In this document: one piece after another, positions 62,326-64,000 of the stretch
Layout of the letters: each line of letters opens with the position of its first letter
Numbering within the stretch: position 1 is the stretch's first letter
Assembly: GCA_037389465.1 (NCBI GenBank)
Contig: JAZARR010000197.1
Location: 2,776,501-2,840,500 of the forward strand
DNA length: 64,000 nucleotides
Source: Baylisascaris procyonis
Taxonomy: Eukaryota > Nematoda > Chromadorea > Rhabditida > Ascarididae
Direction: 5' to 3'
The notes under the pieces: generated by a model
Database searches by the model: none
The model's input: only the letters and a program-made list of their open reading frames with translations
Told to the model about the DNA's origin: nothing
Program-made: the position numbers and the translations under genes

Positions 62326-63075
62326 TTCTTCATTCGCACGCTATTTTCGAATAAATTCTTGCACGAATATTTCTGATAGCTATAAAAGCACCACAAAATT
62401 TCGTTTGCTAATTTTGCTCATGTTATTTGATTTATGCGGATATGCTGTTAAAAAATGATATTTCGATTCAGTGATTGGCGTGGTCAAACTTTACGTGATG
62501 CAAATGCTGTGAATACGTATGCATTCATAACCCTTGTTGCATTTCTCGATATCAACCCCCCTCCCAATCTCTTCTCACTCTCTCACTCTGCATGATTTTC
62601 AATTTGATGTATGCTGAGCGGTTAAATTTTTAGTTGTAGAATAAAATGAAATATCGGTTTACGTGTTCAGCAGGATTAATTTTCTCTAAAAGTTTATAGC
62701 TCTTCCCGATATAGGGTCTCCCCGTTGAATCAGGAACATTTTACCCTTCCCCCTCCCCCCTCTTCCCCATTGGGGAACACCACATGTTCCCATTGTAATT
62801 CATGTGAGACATCAATTCGTCTGTTGATTTCTAGACATTCTGCAAAGTCATGCAACTAATAGCACCATTAACACTTGGGTGAGGTAAGCATTCGGATCTC
62901 GATTAGATGACTACGACGAAAAGTCTACGATATCGAAAACCCTTGGTTCATGGGTTAGGCCAAGAAGTCATCGGATCACCCCGAGTCTCTGGCCGCAGAT
63001 CCGAAGATATATGTTTTTAAAATTCTTGTTCCACTGTTGTTGCTTATTCGATTCGCTAACTAAGAACTCGTCTAT

Positions 63076-63277
63076 ATGTTGTGCTGTCGTTCTTTTCACT
63101 CATCAAACTATTTAAGGTGTGCCTCGCGGCATTTCCACATGCTACCCGATGTGGACGTTTCGTGCTTTGCTCTGCTGCAAAGCCTCGAGCTTCCATCCAG
63201 CTGTGCGTTTCTGCATTCCATCCGGGAACGGTGTTTCTATGGTCTCAATGCAAGAGCGTCTAATGGCCATCTGAAAC
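63076..63277 (+). CDS. Candidate first exon, copy 3 (divergent)
   Basis: Same start, frame length and donor, but 14 of 202 bases differ from copy 1, giving eight amino-acid replacements: E to D, G to A, R to S, P to L, R to P, G to C, H to C and S to N. The presequence-like first 24 residues are unchanged. This copy is nearest the right edge of the window and could be the one linked to the rest of a gene, which cannot be seen. Confidence 0.4.
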
Positions 63278-63418
63278 GTAAGTGCTATGAATTCTGTTGA
63301 ATGTTAGGAGACTATTTTTCTTATGCACAGAACTTTCATGGAAGCAGCCGTTTAATGGTATCGAACTATGGAATTGTTTACGCTTTCTGTTGTTTTAAGA
63401 AATTTTTCGATGAAATGT

Positions 63419-64000
63419 GGTAGGTTTGGCTAAGCTTAGGCTTATCCTAGGCTTAGGCTTACCCTGAAGCTGAAGCTGAGGCTTGGCTTAGGTATAGGCG
63501 TAGGTTTAGCTGAGGCTTTGGCCTAAGCTTGGTCTTAGCTTAAGCTCTACCTTTTGCTCGGGCCTACGTTCAGGCTTTTGCTTAGCTTAGGCCTAAGATC
63601 AGGGCTGAGGTCTAAGCTTGGTTCTAGTCTTGGCCTTTGGCTTCCTTCTAAGCTTGGTCTTACGCTTATGCTCTGGCTTAGGCTTAGGCTAATCTCAGGC
63701 CTAGGCTCAGGCTTGCTTTCAAGCCTAAGCTTGGGCTTTATCTTAGGCTTGGGCTCAGGCTGAGACTCAGGTTTAGGCTTGAGCTCAGGCCCGGCGTGAG
63801 CTTAGGCTTAGGCTTTGCCTCTGCTTAGACTTGGGATCAGGGCTGAGGCTAAGATTTGTCTTCGACTTAGGTTCTGGCTTTGGCTCAGGCCTACGCTAAG
63901 GCTTAGCCTTGGCTTAACTTTGGCTTTGGCTTAGGCTTAGGCATAGGTATGGCTTGGCCCGGGATGGTGCTTTGGCTCAATCTTAGGCTTATTGTTAGGG
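63419..64000 (+). repeat. Degenerate interstitial telomeric block (copy 3, cut by window end)
   Basis: Same hexamer-like composition and order as copies 1 and 2 (GCTTAGGCTTATCCTAGGCT start). It runs off the window, so whether a 187-bp array follows is unknown. Confidence 0.9.

Larger units (their letters stand above)
57003..64000. repeat. Segmental duplication, copy 3 (cut by window end)
   Basis: This repeats copy 2 at a constant 9,345-bp offset. It ends inside its TTAGGC-like block at the window edge, so more copies or the true right flank may follow. Its candidate first exon (63,076) is the most divergent of the three. Confidence 0.93.

Overview
This window looks like repeat-dominated chromosomal DNA from a nematode, and there is no bacterial-style gene layout. 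The call rests on three things. Long degenerate arrays are built on TTAGGC, the nematode telomere hexamer. Splice acceptors are of the nematode type (TTTCAG/TTTTTCAG). The few coding stretches are short exons separated by AT-rich introns. I cannot name the species.

Layout. (1) About 1-36,535 is one uninterrupted satellite array with a monomer of about 139-140 bp, interspersed with a truncated 59-bp form. It is organised into nested higher-order repeats (2,266 bp in tandem; 959-bp tandem pairs; duplicated blocks at 4,618- and 6,800-bp offsets). The rightmost ~650 bp is a divergent subfamily. (2) At 36,663-39,077 are three exons with compatible splice phases. They encode the C-terminal end of a single-pass membrane protein: a furin-like RTKR site, a hydrophobic helix, RRRR and a Ser/Thr-rich tail. 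The protein's 5' part is not in the window, so the satellite probably lies in an upstream intron or at a rearrangement breakpoint. (3) From 37,981 to the window end is a tandem segmental duplication: two complete copies (9,677 and 9,345 bp) and a third cut off at 64,000. Each copy carries the last exon of the membrane-protein gene, about 3.5 kb of AT-rich non-coding DNA, a G-quadruplex-prone ~81-bp minisatellite (4, 8 and 8 units), a candidate first exon with a mitochondrial-presequence-like N-terminus, and a degenerate TTAGGC block. In copies 1 and 2 this is followed by an array of 187-188-bp repeats, each containing a hairpin.

How it fits together. The 187-bp repeats sit on both sides of each duplicated unit, which suggests unequal exchange between these arrays drove the amplification. 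The many short open frames inside the satellite, minisatellite and 187-bp arrays are by-products of repetition. They are not called as genes. The most interesting points are the reconstructed exon chain beside the satellite, the three-copy terminal exon with clustered amino-acid changes, the repeated telomere-like/hairpin/G4 cassette, and arm-matching changes in the satellite hairpin.
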